64,000 nucleotides of DNA from Lineus longissimus. Lineage: Eukaryota; Nemertea; Pilidiophora; Heteronemertea; Lineidae. Positions 46,821 to 58,481 of the stretch are shown here, piece after piece (the stretch's first letter is position 1; each line of letters opens with the position of its first letter). The DNA lies in contig NC_088322.1 of the NCBI RefSeq assembly GCF_910592395.1, positions 8,737,431-8,801,430 of the forward strand, read 5' to 3'. A program made the translations under genes and the position numbers. The notes under the pieces were generated by a model. It did not search any database. It was not told the origin of the DNA and saw only the letters and a list, made by a program, of their open reading frames with translations.

Positions 46821-49800
46821 ATGAAGTTCTTGATCTTTGCCTGTTTGGTAGGAATCGCCGCGGCACATTACGTTTACCGTGAGTATCACCGTCTCATACA
46901 TTTTAAGGGTTGACCATTGGCCGAACCATTTTGCCTTACGCAATTAGAACTCCGTCAACATGAAGTGAATGCCAATTTCAGGGGTGTTCTCAGGAAATCA
47001 AAGAACTGACTCCGAGCCATGAAGTTGACATTCACTTCGTTTTCAAAGAGTTTTTATTTGTTTTAGGATTTCAAGTTCTCGCTAAAATGGTGATGTCTAT
47101 GGTCAACCATTAGCTACAATTAAAAGAATAACACTCGGTTCACCGTGTCACTTGAACATCTCACCCGGGTAATGAACAACCCATTTTCAAATTAGTTCCA
47201 CGATGTCAAATGTCGCCCTCATTTAATTTCATGTAATATTTTTAAATCAAGGGAAGTTGAGGATCATGCTTGTGGCATGTGACAGCATAATAATGATACG
47301 GTATTGTCAATTACAAGTGTGTTTTTTTGCGGGAGATACCACGTTCAAAGCGCCGCTCTCAAATTCCCAAAAGCAGCGTCTTAAACGGTCTCTAGAATCT
47401 TTTAAACTCTATCTTTGTTCCAAAGGAACGGGCCGCACCTTGAACACGTGAACCGTGCAAGTGACAACGCGAACCAAGCCTTATTGTTTCTAATCAGTGC
47501 TGGGCTGATTGTCACTTTCTGCATTATGAAGTTTGATAATTGAAAATGCTTCAAAGAGAAGTTAGTCAAATGTAAATCTTTCCACGAGGCTTATTTAAAA
47601 ATAAATTAGGACAGCCACGATCAATGCCTCACACCAGTTTATTTATCATGCCAACTTGTTTTGTATTCACATGTACAGCAGACCTGCAGAAGGTTACGTC
47701 ATGTACAATATTCACCCATCCTGGTTGTGGTAGAAAGAATTGCATTGCAGTGATTGTGTTGGCCCAGGTTTGAAATGTACATCTTCTACAACTTAGATTT
47801 CATTAAAATATATCACTAACTGAATTTTCACGAAGATTTCACATTAATTGAAATATAATCTTCAGTTTCAAACGCAGCTACTGTAGAGTGCTTTAACGTG
47901 ATGTCATCACCCGCAATGCTGGAGAGACGGACAAAAGAAAGCAAGCTCAAATGACCAGTGAAGTCAGCGGTGACAATGATAGTTGTATCCTCCAACATGG
48001 CCGGCCGTGAAAACATTCTATACACGTATGAATTAATCATGCGTTGAACGCTGAATTAAAAACTTGTTGAAAATTTTTGATACGTCTGTTGGTTTTGAAC
48101 GCCAACTTCGATTGATTTACTCGGCTTTGTTTACATATGATTTATATTGCCACTTGTTCGGTATATGTGTCACGAGCATGTATGCACACTGAATTTGGCT
48201 CGAAAACATGATGTAAAAATGACATGAGGGTGAAAAGTGATAGTGATAGTAAATCCCCTTCAACCAGCTCTTCGGAAATAATTTGTCGTTTTTCAATAAA
48301 GCTTAACTCAAAACACTCCAAGCATGAGAGCCTTTGATTTGAAAATCAAAACATCATAAAAACACTGCTGTTATTATACAAATGTAGCTGTTAATTTAAG
48401 GTAAAATTTAGGGTCAACCACGGAAGGTGGCATTTAGATTTCTGCATAAAAGAGTAATTGGCAACATTACGTGAAGCTTCCCCTAAGTACATGGTACCAT
48501 TAGGAAAGCGACATAGAACTACGCTGTCGTTCTTTATTACTCGGAATGACACGAATAATATAAACGACTCAATGCTAAAGTCAAAAGGACGTTCGGAGAA
48601 ACTGCTTTAACATTGCCAACCTGTCAGGAACTCCTTCCGGCGAACCCAGCTACTTGATCGCGTTACCTACACCTGGGGGACGTTTTTCCATCCTGCGTGG
48701 TAACTTTCAAGAACCTGGCAAAGCCACGGGGGATATGGCGGTCCCAAGGGGGACATTTCGTCACACTTCCCATTTTGGGCAACAATTTAATAACAAGGGA
48801 GTTATGAATCCTCGAAACGTCTACGTAAACGCCTATGCCATTGTTTGATATCGTTATCAGGGGGTCAAACTATTCAGGTAGGCGTTCGCGTTGGCGTTTC
48901 GGGATATTTGCGAAAACTCCCTTATCTCTCTGCGCGCCGAAGAATACGAAAGTCAATGAAGTAGCCATAGTAATGGCTTCGGCAACCTACCTGGTTTATG
49001 CATTTTACAGCGGCTGACTTTTTTTGTGTCCGGGCAATCTTTAATGAATGAAACGGCCAAGGGGCATTGTGCTCACCGTATACATCTTTTAGTAGGCAGG
49101 ATCATGCTTAATTTAGAGGTGAATATGGTGAACATAATCAGGCATGAAGACTTTTTTAGATGTGTATTGATGTCAAGTAATAAGACAGGGCAGTATATCT
49201 AAGTTTATGATCCAACCAATAATTGTCTATGACATCAACAAGATCAATATCGTGTGATTGCTAAGAGTCCCTGCAATAAAAAATTCATCGAAAAAAATTT
49301 CATTAATAAGCGAGATATTGCACGTCCTACTTTTTCAGTTTTGACCCCCTGGTGGCCAAATCAAGAATCAGATCAGGCCAAAATTCGGTGTCAGAGATTA
49401 TCTGATGTAGGGGGTTACATGTACCAACTTTCAAGTTCATAGCTTCAGCAGTTAAGAAACGTGCCATAGTTACACTCTAATGGCCAATTTACGCCATTTG
49501 ACCTCTGTGACCTAGAAAAGGAGGTCAAATCCAAAAATCGTAGGACATGTGGTGTATCCTTGCTAGAAGTCCCTGCCATAACAATTTTATCGAAAACAAT
49601 TCACTCAAATGAGCAAGATATTGCACTTCTTCCTTTTTCCATTATGGCCCCCTGGTGGCCGAATAAAGAATCAGATCAGGCCAAAATTCGGCATCAAAGG
49701 TTATCTGATGTAGGGGGTTATACATGTATGCACCAAGTTCAAGTTCATACTTTACTGGTTAAGAAACGTGCCATAGTTTACACTCTAACGGCCAATTTAC

Positions 49801-50766
49801 GCCATCTGACCTCTGTGACCTTGAAAAGTAGGTCAAATTGAAAACTCGTAAGACATGTGATGTATTCTTCCTAAGAGTACCTACCATAAAAATGTTATCG
49901 AAAACAAGTCACTTATAGTTACACTGAAACAGCCAATTTACGCCATTTGACCTCTGTGACCTTGAAAAGTAGGTCAAATTAAAAACCCGTACGATATATG
50001 ATTTATCCTTGCTATGAGTACCTACCACAAAAATTTCATTCCAAACAAGTCATTTATAAGTGAGATATCACACTTTTTAGATATCTACATTCGGCCCCCT
50101 GGTGGCCAAATTAAGAATCAGATCGGACCGAAATTTAGTGTCACAGGTCATCTGACCAAGGGAGTCCTGTGTACAAAGTTACAAGTTCATAGGCTTAGCG
50201 GTTAAGAAACGTGCCACTGTTTTTGAAACAGGATACGACGACGACGGACCACGGACGACGGACGACGACGACAGACGACGACGGACGACGGACACTGCGG
50301 TATTGTATAGACTCCCCTATGGTGAGCCAAAAATGTTGGTTCATACTGAGTTTTTCAATAACAAGACATTTGTTCGTGTAACCAAAGACGATTCAATAGC
50401 GCAGAACATATCCGCTTCCTTTTGGGAATAAACACCAATAGCAGCTATCTTTACCACAAAAAATATTGTTTCGATCCGATAGAGTTCACTACCTGAATGT
50501 TGTTGTGTTTTTCAGATCATGTCCCTAGACACCACCACCACCACCACTGCCAATTCCTAAGTAAATCCAATTACCAATACTTGGGTGGTAAAGATGCCCA
50601 TGGACACTATACCGCCGAAGCGTGCAAGAGGAGCTGCGGATCGGGATGCCGAGCCGTTGATTTCAACAAGGCTAGGCACGCCTGCTACCACTTCCACAGT
50701 AGGCCACACCATGGATCCGGACATTACAACAGAGATGTTGATCACTATTACAAACATGGTTGCTGA
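46821..50766 (+). CDS. Small secreted His/Cys-rich protein (two exons)
   Basis: Exon 1, 46821-46878, encodes a clean signal peptide (MKFLIFACLVGIAAA) and ends in phase 1 at GTGAGT. Exon 2, 50516-50766, follows a TTTTTCAG acceptor. Total 102 residues. The mature part starts HYVYHHVPRHHHHHHC, a run of six histidines, and contains six cysteines. A PAN/apple-like pattern (YLGGKDAHGHYTAEACKRSC, then CRAVDFN and ACYHF) ends in CYHF...KHGC. Histidine clusters suggest zinc or copper binding; secretion is clear. Exact role (matrix, immune or metal handling) is unknown. The 3.6-kb intron holds tandem repeats and a MITE. Poly(A) signal at 51,011. Confidence 0.85.
48797..48921. mobile_element. 127-bp palindromic MITE, copy 3
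   Basis: GGGAGTTATGAATCCTCGAA is mirrored by a segment ending TATTTGCGAAAACTCCC. The inner arms are GTAAACGCCTATGCCATTGT and AGGTAGGCGTTCGCGTTGGC. In the intron of the His/Cys-rich gene. Target duplication is not clear. Confidence 0.7.
49210..50300. repeat. Head-to-tail 250-310-bp repeat units ending in a GAC-rich tract
   Basis: Three to four diverged units share GACCTCTGTGACCTTGAAAA, CCCCTGGTGGCCAAAT, AAGAATCAGATCAGGCC and TTAAGAAACGTGCCA. The last is followed at about 50,236-50,292 by a CGACGACGGACGACGG-type simple repeat and CTCCCCTATGGTGAGCC. The CCCCTGGTGGCC core with a GACGACGG tail resembles a repeat common in marine invertebrate genomes; class unassigned. Confidence 0.75.
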
Positions 50767-51010
50767 ACTCCCATTGAGCATTGACTAAGATACATATAGG
50801 CCTATATAACTGTTGTTAAAAAACAATTTTTTCACTAGCTTGAGGTTAACTTTGACTTGGCTATTAAGTAAAGGATATGACTTAGAAGCGTTAGTGAATC
50901 AACTGGTTTTGAACAATTGGCCCAACGTGTTCGATATCAGGCTTGAAATGCAGTACAAAACCAACATTGCTAGTTTATCTATGTACATGTATTGTCTAAA
51001 AAACAGTGCA

Positions 51011-51016
51011 AATAAA
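51011..51016 (+). terminator. Poly(A) signal of His/Cys-rich gene
   Basis: AATAAA about 245 bases after the TGA stop codon, in an AT-rich 3' UTR. Confidence 0.5.
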
Positions 51017-51063
51017 CATGATGAACTAAAAAGCGAATAACTTATTCAAGTTTTGATTTATCA

Positions 51064-51190
51064 GGGAGTTTTCGCAAATCACCCGAAACACCGATGCAAA
51101 CGCCTGTCTTATTGTTCGAAATCGTGATCGGGAGATTGAACAATCGGAATGGCGTTCGCGATAACGTTTCGGGGGCTTTGCGACAACTCC
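51064..51190. mobile_element. 127-bp palindromic MITE, copy 4
   Basis: GGGAGTTTTCGCAAATCACC is mirrored by GGGGGCTTTGCGACAACTCC. The inner arms are GATGCAAACGCCTGTCTTAT and GGAATGGCGTTCGCGATAAC. It lies just after the His/Cys-rich gene. Confidence 0.7.
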
Positions 51191-51334
51191 GTTGCAACTC
51201 TTCCGTCTTCCCAGTTCCCTCCCCGAGAGCATGCTACAAAAGGCAACTACGGTTGGGCGCCCACTGTATGAAAGACTAGCGACTCCGTCTTTAGCCATAA
51301 TGAGTAATGCCCCAGATACGCATAGCCTACTAAC

Positions 51335-52609
51335 CATGATATATGCAAAACGAAATCCCAGTTGACATGGCTGTGCGTGCTGTAAACTGCAAAAGCCTCA
51401 AGCCTCTTTTTTTGCGATTCCCTGGCAAATGTCCAATTCCGGGCCATTACGCCTGAAATGATGATAATGATGATGATGACGATGACGATTGTGATGAATC
51501 GCGAGTATCTCTGGAAAAAAAGTAATATCAATTTTTGGACAATATTGCTGTGTATTTTCAAAAATGTTTTTTTATTTTTGCGAATCGGGCGTACTTGTGT
51601 AATCCGCAAAAAATGAGACGCCTGCGAAATCTTCGCGGTTTAGAGTATCTATCAGATAACATAACCACCCGTGATCCATTCAAGGCTGTCAGTAAGTAAT
51701 TTACCCTATCAAAGGTCTCACAATCTATTTTTGGTTAATAATTCGGGCAGATTTCCCATTGGACCAGACCCCCCCCCCATCGCCTTGATGGTGCGAGATC
51801 TGCCTAGTTGCATTCTCAAGAGTAAACTTGTCACAAATGATGCTGGTGTTTAAGTAAATCAAGTCACTTGGGGAGCGAGTCCTACCCAGTGTATGATAAA
51901 CGGACACTAAAGGTAAGTTACGAGATGCTATGGGTGCGATTAGCTTCGATTTGGGCTATGAAACAAAGGTCATAGAAAACTGCTGTGGGGGTTTTCAAAT
52001 ATTTCGATATACATCATGCAGAACCAATGAAGGTATCCGTAATCGATTCGCTCCTTTAGAGGTACCTGTGTCACTCTGTTCTAAGCCCTTCATCTCACTT
52101 CATATGATTATATATCAGAACTATAGCTCGGCCATTAAACTTTCATACGACATCTGCTTGCCACTTACTTTTATCAAATTTCCATTTTGACATAATTTTC
52201 TTCACCTCTGACGTTCATAAGGCAGAATATGTCAGCATTGTTGTTATGCGTGATGAGGTTCGATTACACTACCATTGCGGAATTGATGATACATCACTTT
52301 GACCAACTCCATGAACTGGAACTGCCTGCCGTGGCACATACATGTACTTATATCACAAGAGTAGGTGTTTGTATGTGAGCACACTTGCAGTTTGTGCATT
52401 GCAAGACTCCTGTGCTGAACGCTTATCACTTTAGCAGCAGCCCAGTAAAACGCGCCGAATATGTACCAGAAGCATGGACCGAGTCGTAAAAGGTTAATGC
52501 TCTCTGTGTATTCGGACTTGTCTGGGTTTGTGTAGAACGGGGAGACCTTCATTAGGAGGAAGAGAGTTAGACCACAGACGGGCATGATGGCGAATATGCA
52601 AAGCCAAAC
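51335..52609 (-). CDS. Possible divergent ionotropic glutamate receptor-like membrane core (two exons, partial)
   Basis: Exon A, 52609-52430 (acceptor TTTGTAG, donor AAA|GTGATA), encodes VWLCIFAIMPVCGLTLFLLM, then KVSPFY, a polar loop and LGPCFWYIFGAFYWAAAK. Exon B, 51510-51335, continues in phase 0 with RYSRFITIV and an Ile-rich helix. The order W...(TM)...SPF/Y...(short re-entrant WYxFGA)...(TM) is that of iGluR M1, pore loop and M3. However, the pore Gln/Asn and the SYTANLAAF gate motif are not conserved, and the Ile run is encoded by an ATC-type microsatellite. Ligand-binding halves were not found. It could also be an unrelated multi-span protein or a pseudogene. Confidence 0.35.
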
Positions 52610-52744
52610 CTACAAATAAAATCACAGGAAAGTTAGAGTTTTAATTTTGAAAAATGCTGTATAGGCAAGGAAAAAGTCGGGTTCGTCGGAAAAAGTTGTT
52701 GGGTATGGAAAAAAGCTAGATTCTTGTTATTAATATACTAAAAC

Positions 52745-53400
52745 TGCAGTCGCCTACCGCGAGCGAATTGCGGTCGTTTCGCTCCATGACCTTTTCGCCC
52801 CCAGGCGTTTCGCTCCTAATCGAAGTCGTTTCGCTTCAAATCTCAGTCGTTTCGCTCCAAATCGCAGTCGTTTCGCTCCTTGGGACTTGGGGTCGTTTAG
52901 CATCAGAGTCAATTTAGGACAAGTGGCGCATGCGCTTTTTGCTATGGATATCCGTACGGACGAGGGACCATCTCCAAGGTTTACCGTGATGACTGATGTG
53001 AACGCTCATCACCTTACGCAGAGATACACGGAGAGGTCAAAGTCTTACGCAGCGGTACAAGGACAGGTCTAAGTCCAACGGACGTTAAAATCATCTGTTG
53101 GCTTCAAAAGCATCCAATGGATGCTAAATCGTTAATTTATAAGACTAGGTCTGTTTGAATCTGGTTTCACTTTATGTCTTTGATGGACGCTGCCGCCCAA
53201 TGGACGCTAAATCGTTCGTAGGATCTGTTGCATAAATCTACCAAAGAGGCCTGATCAGCTAGCATTGGCTTTTCTTGTTCATCACTTTAGACAAGGGCTG
53301 TCCAATGGACGCTAAATCGTCCGTACGACTGATTGAGAAATAAACTGCCTACTCCCAAAACAGCCAATGGACGCTAAATCGTCCATTGAGGCCTGATCAA
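52745..53400. repeat. Two short minisatellites
   Basis: About 52,765-52,900 has five or so units built on GTCGTTTCGCTCCAAATCGC. About 53,110-53,410 has four spaced copies of CCAATGGACGCTAAATCGT with a longer unit of about 75-125 bp (GAGGCCTGATCA, CTAGCATTGGCT). Confidence 0.7.
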
Positions 53401-53409
53401 CTAGCATTG

Positions 53410-54940
53410 GCTGGGAGATTTCGGCACACACTTGACGCTATTAGAAAACTTACACAACGACAAAGTTTGCGGAACCAATGATGTCAGCAATGGCGGATTT
53501 GCACTAAAGTTAGAGTCGATTCTCTTGGAGTGAAGTCTGCATACTGCGTTTATCGTCTTGATTTAGCTCACTGCGATTTAGAGGGAGAACTTGGGTGTGG
53601 GATTTATGTGACCAGGAGGAAAATGCACCTATTCGCCTCCATGCGCCTCCTCGATGTAGCAAGAGACTGATTTCCGCAAGTGTTGTGAGGTGGTTTAGCA
53701 CATGTCTAGGAAATTCGACAGTTACAATCAGTTTTGGTGAGATCTTCGTTGCAGACCACCGGACCGAAAGTCCAACATTCTAACCCTTGAACCACATAGG
53801 TCCTTATGTTAGAGTGGAGATTTTCTTCGCCTGTAATAGCCAGGCTATGGCGATATGATTGCTGTGGATCGCCCTCGCCTGAAGTAATGATTTCTTGCAG
53901 ACTCTATACTCGGGATGGCGGTGCCGTTCCTCGGGTTCTTGTTTCTCCGATGTAAAGAAGGTTCAATGTTCCGGTGTTCTATATATTTCCCAGGGCCCAT
54001 ATTCCCCGGGTTCTATGTGTTGCGGTTAACAAAAACAGTTTTGAACTATTGTTGCGGCACGAAAATGCAGGGGAGAAACACTGGCCCTAGCAGTATTCCA
54101 AACCCGAACCAACTCTCCTACTCGTGCTTCTAACCGTGGCCGGCACTGACCCTTAATATCTTGCACAAAAGTGATTTCTCTTAGTCTCTACAAAGCGAAA
54201 TATCATTCTTGTTAATTTCCAGAGCAGATACCTCTTTATAATCAATACATTTGCTCTTGTATCGTATTAGGGGAACATAGGCACCTTGAAACATAGGGAT
54301 GACCCCCGTTTGAAGAAATAAAGCATCAACGACGTGTTTTTTGTTTCTTCCGATTTTTATTGGTCTTAAACAATTTCAAAGATTGACTGTACTAGATATA
54401 TTTTATCACCATTTGTATCATGAGATGAACACCTAACACCTTCCTGGGGATATGTGGATATACCTAAGATTGTATAACTGATGGCGTTGTCATTTAAAAT
54501 GAAAGGCATATAATGGTGAAAGGCCTGTGAATACCTCTGACTTGTACAGGCAAGTTACACATCGTGTTTAATTATATATGGATTCTTTTTTTAAACACTC
54601 TATTAACCAAATGGTTTATAAACAGATGAAATTGAAATTGTGAAATCAAAAATGAATTTTAGTGCTTTGAATGCATCTTTAAGTCAATTAGTGAGTAATA
54701 AATGACAATGTGACCTGAACTGGCAATCGGAGGTACACGAAGGCACATGACACAATATGGCAAACAATAAAACCAATTAAAAAGAAAAACAGTGTTTAGA
54801 ACATAAGCTTTTTTCTGATTCAATTTAAATATTCGGATGTGTTTTGACAATACATTATACACTATAACACGATTTTGACATTCAATTTAGTAACTTTGAT
54901 TTGGAGTACGAGACGATATGATATGATATGATTATTTTAT
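53410..54940. other. Intergenic, no gene recognised
   Basis: No ORF with domain or splice support. About 53,905-54,025 is an interspersed GTTCC/GGGTTCTATG-rich repeat shared with about 31,220-31,300. The remainder is AT-rich and unremarkable. Confidence 0.5.
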
Positions 54941-54941
54941 T

Positions 54942-57900
54942 TTATTTTGCATCTTCATCATAATCCATTTGGTTCACACGGTTCATGCCACTTGCTTGGT
55001 TGGCGTTGAGGGTTTCATCACAACTGGCAGTATTGGTCACCCGAACTGAAAAAAACGAGAAGAATGAAGTACATGCTTTGATACTCATGGTGCACTAGAA
55101 CTGCCAGACCGACGATTTATGAAAACCCCTCCTCCCCTACTGCAAGATGTAAGCACTCACACTACTTCTCCTGAAGCAGGCGTTTGGGACTTCTCATCAT
55201 GTATAAACTGGCCAATCAGAAGAGGTCTATCATGCTCGTTTGGCTTAGAAAACACGGGCCACGGCGCTTACATGGCTTCTGATTGACAAATACTGAGCAG
55301 AAGTTCAAGTGTGTTGCTTTAGGAAAGCGGCGAATGGTGAATGACAACATCGGCAGTGGTGAAGGAGAAAGGTTTTGTGTTACTTCATGATGATGACATC
55401 AACAACGTCCGACTGCATGGTCTGTTCCTGTTGTTCACAAACAGGCCGCAATTGCGTCGGAGACTGAATATCGTTTTTTAGCCAATACAAATATGCAACC
55501 CTTGTAGGGTTTTTAGCAAAATGAAAATCATGAAGTGTTTGTTTAGAATCTGAAAACCAATTTAACGAACAATCTTACGATATTGGTGAATATTTGTGTT
55601 CATTTCTAAGTCTGTACACGCAGAAGTCAACAACTGGTCAAAAATGATTTTTGACACGAACTAAATTACATTTGGTCCAAGGCTATCGATTCAACCTCCT
55701 TCATTTCCGACAACAGTCAATATTTAACATTCTTGTGCAATTCTAAGAAATGTGATAAAGTAAACAATGCACTGAAGTATTCGGTATGAGTGATTGGCCT
55801 AATACACATGCAAGTAACATTTGATTTATATTTTCGCAAAGTGTTAAGGAATATCGAGAGCTATTGCAATTAAAGTTATAAAAAGTCACTGATGCCATCG
55901 ATGTGACCCCCGTCATTTTCAAATAGAACTGTCACGTTCTCGCGCAATACAAAGAAATCTGATAAGTTATTGGTATGGTACTCTTTGTGTACATGTATGT
56001 AGTCCTATCACCTTTACCGGTGTGACAGCGGATATAGTCCCCCTGGAGTCATAGTCCGGTAGCATTGTATTTGATCAATTAAGCAGCATGATCTATTGTA
56101 CCGCTAACCCTAACCAAAACATTTAGCAATGCGGGCTATTGTTACACGGACTATCAGCCCTAGGACTGCTATCCCTTGCACACCGGGTAAGAGCTATTAC
56201 ACTGTTCAAAAGTTTCATGGTAATAGATTAAAAAAGTGTTGACAATTTGATAAGGTATTGCTCTGATTTATATTCTTGCAAACTGTAAAAAAATTTGAAA
56301 ATAAATTTAGATCTTCTTGGTAATAGCTAAAAATACTCATTGGTGATAGTGTTGACAATTTGATAAGGTTCATTGTATTGCTCTGAAGTGTCTAGATAAC
56401 AGTTAATACGGTGGTAATACATTGTAAGAGGCAAAGAAAATAAAAGTGAACGGAAAATGAAAACAGAAAGTGTATACAAGAATAAGTCTTTAAGCGAATA
56501 CTGTTGAATTCGATTGCTCTGAATCGACTTGGGAAAAGAAGCAGCAGCAATAACAAGGAAAATGCGGAAGGAAAATATTGAAAATGTATGCCTCTCCGGC
56601 CGGGAATCGAACCCGGGTCTCCCGCGTGACAGGCGGGGATACTTACCACTATACTACCGAAGATTGCTGAGAGTTTGAAGTCAGATTCCAGATCATACGA
56701 AACATGTAGTCCACCCATAAGTGTTATGTATGATATGGATGAGTTTCTATTTTGTATTAAAAGTGATTTTCTTCTGTCAGTAACAGAATCTTAGTAGATT
56801 TTCTAGTCAACTCCAATCAATTTTGATGTGAAGTTCATATTAATGAATATTTATAATGCTCTATTGAAATAAATAGACTTAGTAAAAGAAGTAGCAGCAA
56901 TGACTTGGAAAATGCGGACGGAAAATATTAAAAATCTATGCCTCTCCGGCCGGGAATGGAACCCAGGTCTCCCGCGTGACAGGCGGGGATACTTACCACT
57001 ATACTACCGAAGATTGCTGAGAGCTTGAAGTCAGATTCAAGATCATACGAAACATGTAGTCCACCCATAAGTGTTATGTATGATATGGGTGAGTTTCTAT
57101 TTTGTATTAAAAGTGATTTTCTTCTGTCAGTAACAGAATCATAGTAGATTTTCTAGTCAACTTCAATCTTTTATGTATTGTGCAGAAGAGCCATTTTGAA
57201 AGTGCTCACAGATTGCAAAAGTAACTGGATGCAGACAAAAAGCTATAGCACACTGTAGTTGCACTAAGTTTTTTTTAAACATACCTAATCAATAAGTTTA
57301 CAAGGTCGGCAACGGAGTTTTCCTTTTCTAAGGCCCGGACGTTTGAGATGCCATGATTTCCTTGAAGGTAGGTTTTTATGGCGTTGACCTGACTAACGGT
57401 GATCGATTGGTCAAGATGGAGGACCATTGTGGCGTTTAACTGGTCTAGCTCGACCTTGGTTTCCTTTCCCTGGGGCATTGTGAATGATAAACTCCGGAGA
57501 TCTAAAGAAAAAATAATTTCTTCTATATATAGGTCAGTCAAATCTTAGGAATTAACCCCAAATTGGTAACATCCTTAAACTGATTAGGACTTTGCCACTG
57601 GTTACCACCCACATGTAGACATCCCCTCTACTCACCAATTCATTCCAAGACGGTGACATGACCGAGCAAGAAATAAATAATTGCTGCTGACATGTTAAAG
57701 ATGAAAAGATAGTTTATGCAAATGTGTGTATGTCTTCATGTGGTCGTGAGCTATAACTGCAACATCATATCACGAGTTTGAAGTATAAACCAGCAGTAAA
57801 AACCACTAAAGTGTCCATTATTTTCTTCATGCAGTGCGTCTGAACGATACTTCTGGTACAATCATGTGTTTGTATATCTGTACACACAACGGCATGGCCA

Positions 57901-58420
57901 AAATTCATATCCAGTTTACACAATGTACAAAAATTTACAATTTTTTGTTTGAGAATTGATATTTTGCGAATTTATCTATATCAAGTTTACACAATTTCAA
58001 AAAAATTTGAATTCGATTATAAATTTCAAATATTTAACGAATGGCTTAGGCATTTTAATGTTAGGATCATATCACCTTAATGGAATATTAAAGAAAGACT
58101 GTAGGCAGGAACCAGGTAGATATTGAGAGTTGCACAAAGTCGCCAAAAGGAGTCTAACCTATTTCTGAGTGCAGCCAAACTATTTAGGCTTGTGAGAGGG
58201 ATATATGAATCACCGAAACACAACCGAGTCCTCGAACTGTACAAGTAATTCACCAGAGTGCGATCAATTTGACTCCCTGGGCCCTGCTCGTAGTGCCCAT
58301 TTAACAAGCTAATAAAGCATCGTACTAAGTCCGACTAACTTACCTTTCTAGGGCTTTGACAATATTCCCAGTCTTTCTCCAATCATGAATATGAGCGAAA
58401 TGGTTTTGTCTTCGACGTGT
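54942..58420 (-). CDS. Small unrecognised gene with TATA promoter (partly resolved)
   Basis: A leader exon ends at about 58,347 (AGAAAG|GTAAGTTAG). Coding starts in exon 57501-57285 at ATG 57478. It gives 64 codons (MPQGKETKVELDQLNATMVL, then SQVNAIKTYL, SNVRALEKEN, SVADLVNLLI) and ends in phase 2 at donor AG|GTATGT. The alternating Leu/Ile pattern suggests a compact helical bundle, perhaps a death-fold (CARD/DED-like) domain, but no motif proves it. A possible last exon at 55045-54942 (acceptor TTTTTTCAG; ends MDYDEDAK, stop TAA followed by AATAAAATAAAATAA) is open only in phase 1, so at least one exon between them is unresolved. The leader contains a short upstream ORF. Confidence 0.4.
56592..56663 (-). 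tRNA. tRNA-Asp (GTC)
   Basis: 72 nt on the minus strand: acceptor TCTTCGG pairs with CCGGAGA (one G-T wobble), discriminator G. D-arm TAGTATAGTGGTAAGTA (A box), anticodon arm CCCGCCTGTCACGCGGG with anticodon GTC, T-arm with an intact GGTTCGATTCC B box. No intron. The known animal tRNA-Asp sequence is matched closely. Confidence 0.95.
56942..57013 (-). tRNA. tRNA-Asp (GTC) duplicate with altered T-arm, likely impaired
   Basis: Identical to the first copy except in the T-arm: the B box reads GGTTCCATTCC, losing the invariant G of TTCGA, and one T-stem pair becomes a wobble. The anticodon and the other stems are intact. The change should weaken TFIIIC binding and tertiary folding, so it may be a pseudogene. 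Confidence 0.8.
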
Positions 58421-58423
58421 CAT

Positions 58424-58436
58424 CGCCTATATATGG
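58424..58436 (-). promoter_or_regulatory. TATA box of the small minus-strand gene
   Basis: On the minus strand CCATATATAGGCGATG lies about 85 bases upstream of the leader donor at 58,347, consistent with a start site near 58,400. Confidence 0.45.
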
Positions 58437-58481
58437 TCATGACGTACGGAGTTCGAGGTAGGAAAGCCCATCTATGGGCGG

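Larger units (their letters stand above)
56519..57178. repeat. Tandem duplication of a 300-bp block containing tRNA-Asp
   Basis: Copy 1 is about 56,519-56,820 and copy 2 about 56,877-57,178, spacing 350 bp. Shared flanks include GAAAATGCGGA(A/C)GGAAAATAT, GATTGCTGAGAG and GTAACAGAATC(T/A)TAGTAGAT. Differences are few, so the duplication is fairly young. Confidence 0.9.
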
